A stretch of 64,000 nucleotides of DNA. Origin: Delphinus delphis. Taxonomy: Eukaryota > Chordata > Mammalia > Artiodactyla > Delphinidae. The notes beneath the pieces are model-generated. The model searched no databases. It was not told the origin of the DNA and was given only the letters and a program-made list of their open reading frames with translations. Shown here in pieces: positions 35,153 through 44,571 of this stretch. The position numbers and the translations under genes were made by a program. The stretch is from positions 103,953,893 through 104,017,892 of the forward strand of contig NC_082688.1 of assembly GCF_949987515.2 (NCBI RefSeq), read 5' to 3'. Positions within the stretch are counted from its first letter, which is position 1. Each line of letters begins with the position of its first letter.

Positions 35153-35166
35153 CCACTAGGTGGCGA
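35153..35166 (+). promoter_or_regulatory. CTCF-like core motif, plus strand
   Basis: CCACTAGGTGGCGA matches CCASYAGRKGGCRS at 13 of 14 positions (the last base differs). Its orientation is opposite to the motif at 32517. Confidence 0.6.
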
Positions 35167-37005
35167 GCTCTGCTCGGCGCACTCTGGCGGGGCTTCCGGG
35201 CTCCCACGGCTCCCCTATTCCCCACCCCTTCAAAGTGCAGGGCTGCAACCCGGGGTCCCCACCTATAGTTTCTGTGGATCACAAGGAACTGGGGTGGGGT
35301 CTTCTCCCCTCTAGGCCTTCCTGTCACAGGCCACTTCTCTAATGAAGGCTACTCCTGGAAGCCTTTGTGCTGTGCAGGGGGGAAATAACCCCTGCCCTGA
35401 GGGGAACTGCAGGGACCCAATGGGATTGCCCAAAGCAATTGGCCCTGGGGTTAGAGCACGGTGGTTGGCCCAGGGCTGCTAGTTACAGTTGCCCAAGCTG
35501 CACACGGCACAACTCTGGGGTCGTTGCACCTCATCAGAGATGATATCTAATTACAATTTTCTAGCAGAAGGCTTTCAAGTGTCAACGTAGAGGCTGACAG
35601 TGGATTTGTGCCACTCCCCTGGCCAGGCAGAGGACAAGCCCTCTCTTCTCAGAACATCAAGCCCTGCTCCCATTCTGCTGCAAGGATCCTGGAAGCCAGA
35701 AACCAACATCTCATTTCCTGCCTCGGACCTTCTAGGGCCTCAGGCTGGAACTTCTGTTGGGGATGGAGGGACGTCCACGGACCCTCAAACCAGGCCACTG
35801 TGCAAAGAAGGAAGAGGGTGGGGAAAAGGGGTCCCAGTGAAACTGAGTCAGCTTTAGCCTCTGAATTTTAAGGGGCAGGTCTAGGAGAGTTTAAAGGAGG
35901 TTGCGTAAAAAGAAGCAACAACTTGGTGTAGTGACTGCCGGCATCCAGCAACATAATGGAAAACAGAAAATAAGTTTTGAAACATAAGCTGTGACAATGA
36001 TGTAATATATAATTTACAATTATGGTCATTTTAGCAAATGCCTTCTGAACCATAACCCTAATTAAGGTTATGGTATATCTTTAAATGAATCACCCTAACT
36101 TTACTCTGAACTTCCTTGATAGCAATACTAAAGTACTAGCTTCTGTGGACATATACTGAGCCATAGAGCCATAGAGTTTGTTGCAGGGTTGTTGATAACT
36201 TGGAGAAACAAGGAATGGTAAACTAAGAATATTTTAAGCTTTTAATTTACACGTGGACTTTGCTACAAACCTTGAAGTGTATTTGATGAACAGAATTCTG
36301 TAGAGAAGATTCATAAACGGAGACGCTTCTTAATGTGAAGTACCGCGGTTAGTCACTGCCACCTGCTGGCAACGTACGGTCCTGCAGGCCAGCTATGTTT
36401 CAGAGTGAGGGGTGAATAGTCATCCCGAGAAACCCAGGCAGAGGAGAAATTCCTGGGGTTGAGGGAAAGAGATAAAGTTTGTATAGACAGACAGTGGCCA
36501 ATCAATGCCACAGTCAAGAAGGTGCCTCAGGGATTCTAGGATCTTACAGCTAAAAGAAAATTACCTCGTTTTGTTTGGGGGGGGCACTACTTTTTCCATA
36601 AGGAAAATATCAATTATGTATGGAAATAACTGGTATGTCTTATTTTTACCCCTTCTGCACCCTAATTTTCAATGTATTCCTTCAGGGTATCACCTGAGCC
36701 CCCATCAGAATATGTATCTGCTGTATAATGGAATGGAAAAGATTCATTTTTCAGAAACGTATTTTTAGCTGGCTATAGGGAACATCTCTCTTCCTAAAAG
36801 CAAGAAATCTTTGAACTGGGTCAACTTCACTGTCCCACTCCTTTTATGCTCAACTATATGAGAACATACCATCTTAGCCATTGCTTTTTCTTTTCTCCTT
36901 TTTTCTTCCACACCCAAATGAAAGTGTGTGGGAGATGTAAACAAAACAAAACAAAACAAAAATAGCATAAAGAGGACACAGCAGAGCATTCAGATTACAA
37001 GGCGG

Positions 37006-37011
37006 TTTATT
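37006..37011 (-). terminator. CLU: Poly(A) signal AATAAA (CLU)
   Basis: TTTATT on + reads AATAAA on -, 215 nt after the CLU stop. The 3' UTR is therefore about 37225 down to about 36988, close to the short 3' UTR of other mammalian CLU mRNAs. Confidence 0.85.
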
Positions 37012-37225
37012 GAGTTAGTGGCATGCCGGGAAGTTCTTCCCGTGATCAGCAAATGCAGGCATTACAGTGCAAATCCAGAAGGAGAAGCTGGGTGCGGTCA
37101 GGAGGGCCTCGAGCCCAGGGCCTGGTCAGCTGGTGACGTGCAGAGCTCTCTAGAGGGGGCTGTGGCTCACTGCGGGGGCAGCTGGACGCAGACACCCCCA
37201 TACTTGGAAAAGCAACGCTCACGTC

Positions 37226-37235
37226 TCACTCCTCC
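37226..37235 (-). CDS. CLU: CLU last exon, coding part: codon 439 end, Glu-Glu, stop
   Basis: Only 10 coding nt: G completes CGG (Arg439), then GAG GAG TGA. The acceptor on - is CTTTTTCAG. The C-terminus R-E-E is the usual mammalian one. The rest of this exon is 3' UTR. Confidence 0.95.
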
Positions 37236-37486
37236 CTGAAAAAGAAGGCGGGGAGGGGAAGGTGAGGCCTGATATTCACAGAGAGGCAGCAACCAACGCT
37301 CCAATTCTTAGCAACCCAGAAGAAACATCCTCCAAAGGAAGGAGAAAATTCCCAGTAACTTCGTGGCTCCCTGCCTGCACTGTGGCTACAGGAGCAGCGA
37401 TTCCCAGGGCAGGTCCTCTGCCCTCTTCTCAGTCCCCAGGGACCTGACGGGCCCAGAGGGACCGCAGGCGAGGTCTGCACACTCAC

Positions 37487-37656
37487 CGGCTCTTCTGGCG
37501 GTATTGTTGTAGCGCTTTCTCTGCCACAGTCTCCATAAACTTAGGATTGGAGACTTCTTGTGGGACCGTCACAGTGAAGGGGTAGGAATCAAAGAGCTTC
37601 ACAACCACCTTAGTGAGGCCAGAGGGAACGCTGGGGTCGGAACTGTGGGAATTCAC
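37487..37656 (-). CDS. CLU: CLU coding exon 8, residues 383-439
   Basis: The exon has 56 codons plus CG of Arg439: [20 protein letters not shown], then [20 protein letters not shown], then [16 protein letters not shown]. The acceptor is CTTTTAG and the donor GTGAGTG. Human has EVSRKNPKF where this reads EVSNPKF, a two-residue deletion. Confidence 0.96.
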
Positions 37657-38054
37657 CTAAAAGGAGAAAAGTCACGAGAGGGCGGAAACAACGGTCAGCA
37701 CGGACTCATTTGGCACCTGAAGTCAGGCTTATTAATTCAGATCAGTTGACCCCTTTGCTTTTTACTCACCTCGACACCTATACAACTTGGTGAACAGAAA
37801 TGCCCTAATTCAGAGACCCTCGTTTGTGGGTGTAAATGTCATTCAGGAAGGACCAACCTGGGGGAGCCCCACCGAGTAAAACGTGTTTCCTTTGAGGAGC
37901 CACTGGCCACGTGGTGGTAGAAGAGGAATCAGGGAAAGAAAAAGAAAAGGTTCCCAGCACTAGAGGGAAGCTTCTTATCACTGGAGGAGAACGATGGGAC
38001 AATTCATGAGCCATCCTAGGCAGGACGGGGCAGCAAGGCAGCTCCCCGGAAAGG

Positions 38055-38275
38055 GCACTAGCTCTGCAGCCGGGCAGACAGGTTCAAACAAACACCCAGG
38101 TGATCACCCTGCAGATAGGAGATGCTGGGTAAGCTGTTGAACCTCTCAGTTTCCTCATCTGTAAAATGGGTTCATGACATTCCATGTCACTGAGTGATGA
38201 GGTTTCCATGCACCACTGGACCTGAGGTTTTTGTTTCCTGCCATACGACAAATGCTCAGTGAAAAGCAGACATGC
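38055..38275 (+). repeat. MIR SINE in CLU intron 7
   Basis: It contains 'ctctgcagccgggcagacaggttcaaac', 'gctgttgaacctctcagtttcctcatctgtaaaatggg' and 'gagtgatgagg', a good MIR. Confidence 0.7.
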
Positions 38276-38377
38276 GCTCTTGAACATCTTCACCCCGTTT
38301 CAGCCCTGGGGGAGGATCACATGAGCTCCAGACAACACCTTGAGCCCAGCTTCAGTGTGTGGCCAGGACAGACTCAC

Positions 38378-38607
38378 CGTGGAGACCTGGAGATAGTGCT
38401 GGCTGTCGCTGTGCGTGAGGTTGGCCAGCTGGGACACCCAGGTGAACTGCTCGTTCAGCTGCTTCAGCAGGGAGGATGTGTTCAGCATCTTCTGCTGGTA
38501 GGACTGGAGCAGCTGGTCGTACAGCTTGCTGAACTTCTCTGCCATCTGCAGGGACATGTTCAGCTGCTGGCGCAGCTGCATCTGAGAGGAGTCGTTCGCT
38601 GAACAGT
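38378..38607 (-). CDS. CLU: CLU coding exon 7, residues 306-382
   Basis: The exon is 230 nt: AC completes Asp306, then 76 codons: [20 protein letters not shown], then [20 protein letters not shown], then [20 protein letters not shown], then [16 protein letters not shown]. It forms the amphipathic, coiled-coil-like helical part of the alpha chain. Sequons are at N310 (NDS), N322 (NMS), N348 (NTS) and N368 (NLT); the first two are absent from human. The acceptor is CCGGGCAG and the donor GTGAGTC. Confidence 0.96.
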
Positions 38608-39823
38608 CTGCCCGGAGATTAAAAAAAAAAAAAAAAAAAAGACAAACGACAGAAGCGTGAAGGGAGAGCTAAAAAGGAATGAAAACAAATGGCAACCAGT
38701 TCACGCAGCCAGGACCTAAGGCAGAGCTAAGGCAGAGCTACTCCAAGCTCCAGTCCACCAAGCGTTCGCTAGCAGCTCAAGACAAAACAGAAGGCTCGCC
38801 CCGCATGTAAATCAGCGTGCGCGTCCTTCATTGAGAAAGTCTTGCCCTGGGAGACGATGTCATCTGAACCAAACTGTCTCAGTGACATCACTGATTTCTC
38901 TTTGGGTGCACGACCCTGTCCCCTTGGGGACCAGCAATGAGGGGCACTGCCCACACCTCAAGCAGCACGGACCTCAGGGCTCCATGTGCTCAGACCTCAC
39001 TGCCCTCCTTCCCTCCATTAGTCATTGCAGGAAACGGTGGATGTTACTTATAGCTGCCATGGTACTGCTATGTACCGGGCACCACCAAGTGCTCTGGATA
39101 GCCGTGATCTCTAATAGTCAGATGTATTCTGACGTTAAGTATTATCAAGAATGAAACTGAGGACCAGAGCGGTACATCATTTGCCTAAAGTCATAGGATG
39201 AACGATTTGCGAGGGCAGGATGTTGAACCCCGGGCTTTAACTCCTAAACTTGGGCTCTTCCTACTCTGAGTCTGTGGCTCTGGAAAATTCTCCAAGCTTG
39301 CCTATATCTATAGAGTTGGAAATTCTGGCCCCAGGAGCCTGGGTAGCAGAAGAGCCAGTCAGGACCCTCGGGCCACAGAGCACAGTAGCCTGGGGTTGGG
39401 CATCCGGGCTTTGCCCACCTGCCCACCATGGCTGGTCACCAAGCTCACCAGAGAGCGGGGAAGTTCATTGCTTTTGGTCACCAAGTGCCCACTGCAGGTT
39501 GTCAGGTGGATAAGGGCTGGGAACTACCCACTCTCTCTCTCTAAAAACTACTGTTTTTCTCTCCCTTGATTTTTGAAAACTATCCCCAAAAGAGCACATC
39601 AAACCCAAGCACGTCAGGGGAAAGGGGGAGTTCTTTGCACACTTCACCATGGTGGCTGTAATGATTTCTACTAGAATAAAATAAAATGTCAGGTGGGGCA
39701 AGACATAGGATTATTAACAATAAACTCGGTTGAAAAAGGTATATAATGACGAAACTTAACTCTTCTTACCAGGGAATCATTGAAAATAAGGACTGTCATT
39801 GAGAACTGGGTAGCAGTCTAGAG

Positions 39824-40039
39824 CAGTGGCTCTCACCTGGGGCGGTGCTGTCCCCAGGGATATTTGACAAGGTCTGAAAACCTTTTTGGTGTCACAACTG
39901 GGGTGAGGGTGGGAGGCTACTGGCCTCCAGTGGGTAGAGGCCAGGGATGCTGCTAAACATCTCCCAGTGCACAGGACAGCCCGCCACAAAGAAGGACCTG
40001 GTCCAAAATGCCAGTAGTGCCGAAGTTGTGAAATTCCTG
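39824..40039 (+). mobile_element. MER20 DNA transposon fossil
   Basis: It runs from 'cagtggctctcacctgggg' through 'gatatttgacaaggtctg', 'ggtgtcacaactggggtg', 'ccagtgggtagaggccagggatgctgctaaacatc' and 'gcacaggacagcccgccacaaagaa' to 'gccagtagtgccgaagttg'. This is the full MER20 order. Antisense to CLU. Confidence 0.9.
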
Positions 40040-40303
40040 TCTGGAGGTCCCGGGCAGCATGTGCTCAAATGTCTGCAAGCACCTTAGATAAGGGGTCATA
40101 AGTCTTCTTCAATGTAGAAAAGAAAACCGCTGTTTCAGGAAGCTGTGATCAGTGAACATTAATATCAGTGCCAGGGGCTCCAGTCTGAGCTTGGGGATCT
40201 GTAGGTCTCTTCTTCTGGCCCTAACGTGACTCTCTCACGGTGTGATTTACGCTCTTCTAATCGTGGTATTTTATGGGATAAACCCAGGAGGTTGTGTACT
40301 CAC

Positions 40304-40361
40304 CTCTCGCTTCTTCATAGATCAGCCTCTTACGGCACTTGTATTTCTTTTGCAGTAGCTT
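40304..40361 (-). other. 58-nt exon-like segment in CLU intron 6 (unproven)
   Basis: On the - strand a GTGATTTTAG acceptor is followed by 58 nt and a consensus G|GTGAGTAC donor. Read from its first base it is open: KLLQKKYKCRKRLIYEEAR plus one base, so its exit phase matches exon 7. The exon 6 exit phase forces a different frame, giving EATAKEIQVP and TAA. It would therefore be a premature-stop (poison) exon if included between exons 6 and 7, or an internal exon of some other transcript. It may be chance. Confidence 0.3.
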
Positions 40362-40689
40362 CTAAAATCACAGCAATGAGACTAGGAATATTTAGCTAGA
40401 CTCGGAAGGCCTGCCCGGGCAAACCCAAAAAGTATTAAGTAAGAGCAAAGCCGTAAGATCGATCCGCTCGGTACAAGGGAAACAATTAACTTTTTCCGAG
40501 CATAGACTGTTGTCGGCCAGGAAGTATTTCGCCGCTTTCATAGGTGTTATTTCCAAGTAAGAAGAATTTAGTCCCCCTGATAAAACCGAAGGAAACAGCG
40601 GAAGGGAGGTATTTCCTCTGCCTCAGGGACCAACCTACCAAAGGTAAAGTTTCCGGGAAGCTAGGGTACCACTAGGAGAGACCCACGTG

Positions 40690-40870
40690 TTCAGGGTAGA
40701 GAACACAGCAGCACTGATTGGGAACACACCACAAACGCCCCCAGGGCGTCATGTAATCTTGGGCAGGTCACCAAACCTTCTCTGACTGAGTGTCCTCCTC
40801 CGTAAGACAGGGATGATAACTGTAGCCACCCCGGTTGTTCCAGGAAAAAGAGTAAATGTTTGTAAAGTGT
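40690..40870 (+). repeat. MIR-like SINE fragment
   Basis: It contains 'cttgggcaggtcaccaaaccttctctgactgagtgtcctcctccgtaagacagggatgataactg' and 'aaatgtttgtaaagtg', MIR-like. Confidence 0.6.
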
Positions 40871-41314
40871 TTACAAGAGTGTTTAGTAACACACACATGG
40901 GAAGAGTTTGTTTAACAGAATCCACACTGCCTAAACTCTCACTGTCTGCAGCAAAACATGAGGATGTCTACTATGTTTGGCCCTTGGGAACAGACGAACT
41001 GAGGGAAGTCAAAGGATGACAGCTCTTTAGAAAAGCACGGCAGCTCCTGCCACCGTCAGCCTGTTAACCGTGAGCTGGATCGTGTGGTAAGCACCTTGTA
41101 TTCTGTCCGACTTCAGGGACAGCCCCTCATCTTAACCCGCGACCCCAGATGGGGACCCAAGCAGAGCTGGGCAAAGGACTCCCCCACCCAGAGTCACAGC
41201 TGGAAGGCAACAGAGCTGGCATTTGAACTCGCATCTGTCTGAGCCCATAAATGCAGCCCTAGTGAGGTGCTGGAGACCCGAGGACACAAGAGACCGCGGG
41301 GCCCCCCGACTCAC

Positions 41315-41419
41315 CCAGGGACAAGATCTCCTGGCACTTTTCACACTGGTCCTTCATCTTCAGGCATCCCGTGGAGTTGTGGCGGATTTCCTTGCACACG
41401 GTGCGGTCACTGCTGTTTT
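41315..41419 (-). CDS. CLU: CLU coding exon 6, residues 271-306
   Basis: The exon is 105 nt: AA completes Glu271, then 34 codons, then G of Asp306: [20 protein letters not shown], then [14 protein letters not shown]. It carries four of the five alpha-chain disulphide cysteines and sequons N272 (NSS) and N285 (NST). N272 replaces the acidic GDDD of human. The acceptor is GTCTCCAG and the donor GTGAGTC. Confidence 0.96.
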
Positions 41420-42486
41420 CTGGAGACACACAAGGGAAGGTCACACAGAGCGACACAGAGATGGACCACCGCGATCTCCCAGAGCCCTTCCACACTACTG
41501 TCTGGCCCTTTGACATGGTTCTGCGGGCAGAGCAGGTTGGACTCTGGTTGTTCGCCTGCAGACACAGGCTCGGATAGGGGCTCCCTGCAGCGGGACCAGC
41601 AGGTGGTCCCCAGGGCCCCCTGAGCTGGGTTCGGCCCCCTCCCCCACCATCCCCACCTGCTGGCACGTCTCCTGCCTGCTCGTACTTCTCTTTGGCATCA
41701 CAACCTGTTCTGCTCTGCATTCTGTCTGGCTCATTTCTCTCCCCGGGTCAGACAGCAAGCGCCTTGAAGGCAGGAAGAGGATCCACCTTAGAACCTCCTT
41801 GTAACATAGGAAGCCCCCCATTATGGATATGCAGTAAACTCCTCGTTCAATTCAATACCCTCCTGTGTTTCCAATCCGTTTCAAGCCACAGCCCAGTGCC
41901 GGTCAAACTGTAGCATTTAGGAGATGGGGTTGGCCAACGAGTGTCTATTGGTTCAATGAAGGAAATCACTTCTGAAAAGTTTTGGCTTCTCGTGTCCATG
42001 TTAGAGTTCCTTCATTCAAAATATATTCATTGTGTGCCCATTCTCTACCAGACCCTAAGGTTACAGCCACAAACAGCTTTCTTAACCGTACCATGAGCTG
42101 ATTATATAATTTGTCACCAATATATGCATGGCGTCCACATAAAGCCACCTGAGTTCCCAAGACAAAGGGGTCTAGTTCTCTAGAGGAAAGAGTCAATGTC
42201 ATGCCCTCCAGTTGCTGCAAGGAGCTTGGTACACTCGAAAGAACACAGATTCTGAATCCTGCAGGGCTAGATTTGACTGGCTCCCACTTTATCAGCTGTG
42301 AACCCTTGGACATGCTCCTTCACCATCCTGTCATAGTTTTCTCCCCATCAAACCGGGATGAGAGCACCCTCCCCAGGTTTCTGGGGGTGGAACTCAGATG
42401 ACACATGCCAAGCCCCGGCCACAGTTCTGAGCATCTAACGGGTTAGCATCTCAATGAATTGTGATTTCCCATCCCATCCTTCTAAC

Positions 42487-42898
42487 CTCCTGGGAATTCC
42501 GCCATCGGGAAGTGGTAGGGAGTTCTATGCATGTGGTCATCCATGGCCTGCTGGGCCTGGTGGATCATGTCAAAGAAGGGCTGAAACATGTCATGGAAGT
42601 TCAGGGGTTCCAACAAGGGGAAAGGCATGACGTTCCGGGCGAAGCGGGACTTGGGATTGAAGAAGAGCGATCCCCTTGGGAACGAGCCAAAGGGCGAGTA
42701 ATACTGAGTGTCCTGGAACTTCCGGGGAAAGAACCGGTCCTGGAAGAGCTCGTCCATGATGTTGGATGCGCGGGTGAAGCTGTCCTCCATGACGTCCATC
42801 ACGTGGCCCTGCTGCCGGTCGTTCTCCAGCAGGGAGTCGATGCGGTCACCGTTGATCCATAAGTAGAAGGGGGAGCTCTGGTTCAGGAACTCCTCGAG
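42487..42898 (-). CDS. CLU: CLU coding exon 5, residues 134-270 (furin site)
   Basis: The exon is 412 nt: 137 codons plus G of Glu271. It begins [20 protein letters not shown] and contains NPKSRFAR then NVMPFP. R218-F-A-R221 is the RxxR furin-type site that separates the beta chain from the alpha chain, with cleavage after R221. It ends MAEFPG. The sequon is N139 (NQS). The real exon starts at 42898; the longer open frame continuing to 43231 is intron read-through. The acceptor is CTGTCGCAG and the donor GTTAGA, which is weaker than the others. Confidence 0.96.
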
Positions 42899-44400
42899 CT
42901 GCGACAGGAGACAGGGGACAGTCAGGGGTGCTTCCCCCTTGTCAAGACGGGCCAGGCCCGGCCCCTCCTGCCTGCACCCGGGGCAACTCAGAGTCACAGC
43001 AGGCGGCAGAAGGCCAGGCTGGGACTGGCTCCCCATCTCTGAACTGTCCAGGTCAGTGCCTTTCCTTTCTACCGACCCCGAGGGGAAGAGCTTAGGAAGA
43101 CCTGCGAGGCCGAGAGAGTCACAAGGCCCGTCACATGAGACTAGTCTGCTGTCCTCTTTGGCCACTGGTGATCCCCAAGCCCGCTCAGCCAAGGGCCAAC
43201 TGACGGGACTCCTGGAAAGGGTGAAATTCATGAGCCCTAGCTGAGCAAGGCCCGCAGGACAGGGAGGATCAGTAATAGGGTACTAAAAATTCTTAATTCC
43301 TTCTGTTTAAGTGGATGCAGGGCTCTGCCGTACCGTGGAGCCATTTGTTACGTTAGGCAGCTAATAATTGCTGAATGAGAGTCTTCGGAAGATGGCAAAT
43401 ACCTGGCACAGGTGCTTTTCATGACTCCACATTACTGCACTCATAGCAGACATTACCAATTGATCACAGCGCTCTGGGCCCCAATGCAGCCAGAACTAAT
43501 CAACTGCATGTGAAATGAAGCTGTGATATTGTGATTTATAATAAGAAATATATATTTGGTCTGGTCCTTGATAAAGAGGTCCTAAAGCCCTTGGAATTTC
43601 CTGTGCTAAGAGCAATAAAGGTGTCTTTTGTTATGTTAGTGAGGTGACTTTTCGGAAAGCACCTAGGGATGGGGGCTGGTCGCCAGGGGAGCCAACCCTA
43701 GGATTAGAGGGTTGGAACTTTCAGCCCCACCACCTGATTTCCAAGGAGGGGAGAGGGGCTGGACCTTGAATCAATGACCAATGGTCAATGATTTAATCAA
43801 TCGTACCTATGTAATGATGCCTCCATTAAACCCAAAAGGATGGGCTTGGGGAGCTTCTGGGTTGATGAACACATGTGCCAATGAGATGCAGGAGACTGTT
43901 GAACTCGAAGAGGTGATGGAAGTTCCCCATCCTTTCCCCATCCCTCCCCCTGGGCATCTCTTCCATCTGGCTGTTTCTGAGTTATATCCTTTTACAACAC
44001 ACCAATAATCTAGTATGTAAAATGTTTCTCCGAGTTCTATGAGCTCATCTAGCAAATTAATTGAACCCAAGGGGGCGGTCATGGGAAACTCTAATCTACA
44101 GCCAGTCCGTCAGAAACACAGGTGACCACCTGGACTTGTGATCGGCGGCTGAAGTTGGCAGTGGGGATGGGGAGGCGTCCTGTGGGACTGAGCCCTGAGC
44201 CCGTGGGGTCCGACGCTGTCTCTGGGTAGACGGGGTCAGAGCGGAGTTCAACTGCAGGACACCCAGCCGGTGTGGGAGAAATTCTTGATGGGGAAATCCC
44301 CACACTTGGAATTGGGTACAGAACCAAAGAAGCATATTCAGTTCTCCTCACTGCCCAACCAGAGCCCAGGCTGTGCTGAAGAAGCGGGGCCCCTTGTCAC
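42899..44400 (-). other. CLU: CLU intron 4 with a large old repeat
   Basis: A 1.5-kb intron, of which about 43525-44325 looks like one old interspersed repeat. Confidence 0.75.
43525..44325 (+). repeat. Old interspersed repeat (LTR-like or MER), family not assigned
   Basis: The run 'aagaaatatatatttggtctgg', then 'gagttctatgagctcatctagcaaattaattgaacccaaggggg', 'cagccagtccgtcagaaacacagg' and 'gactgagccctgagcccgtggggtc' has the wording of a known mammalian interspersed family. I cannot name it reliably. No coding capacity. Confidence 0.5.
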
Positions 44401-44571
44401 CTGTTGGCCCACCAGTCCCGAGCCGCTTCTGCAGACACGCGCGTAGAACTTCATGCAGGTCTGTTTCAGGCAAGGCTTACACTCCTCCCAGAGGGCCGTC
44501 ATGGTCTCATTGCACACCCCCTGGGACGCCTTCAGCTTCGTTTCAGAATCCTTGGTGTCATTCAGGGCATC
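44401..44571 (-). CDS. CLU: CLU coding exon 4, residues 77-133
   Basis: The exon has 57 codons in phase 0: [20 protein letters not shown], then [20 protein letters not shown], then [17 protein letters not shown]. It contains all five beta-chain disulphide cysteines (C-x10-C-x2-C-x4-C-x7-C) and sequons N80 (NDT) and N97 (NET). The acceptor is CTCCTGTAG and the donor GTGACA. Confidence 0.96.

Larger units (their letters stand above)
27871..36987. other. Intergenic region between convergent GULO and CLU
   Basis: A 9.1-kb interval between the two poly(A) signals. It contains an L1 with a compound SINE insertion (28490-29960), further SINEs (28114, 30960, 33161, 33381), a MER-like repeat (30350-30707) and two CTCF-like motifs (32517 and 35153). 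The stretch 31,300-33,120 and the stretch 33,560-36,980 hold no gene or clear repeat that I can support. Confidence 0.8.
38608..41314 (-). other. CLU: CLU intron 6 with MER20 and an exon-like segment
   Basis: A 2.7-kb intron. It has a poly-A run (38619-38640), MIR-like pieces (39030-39240, 40690-40870, 41050-41230), MER20 (39824-40039) and a well-formed cryptic exon (40304-40361). Confidence 0.8.

Noticed and set aside
36357..36370. CTCF-like site CCACCTGCTGGCAA
   Set aside because: Only 11 of 14 positions match, with a mismatch at the central A; too weak to list.
42899..43231. Long N-terminal extension of the CLU exon 5 open frame
   Set aside because: A clean acceptor (GTCGCAG) lies at 42898 and the extension has no similarity to clusterin. 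It is intron read-through.
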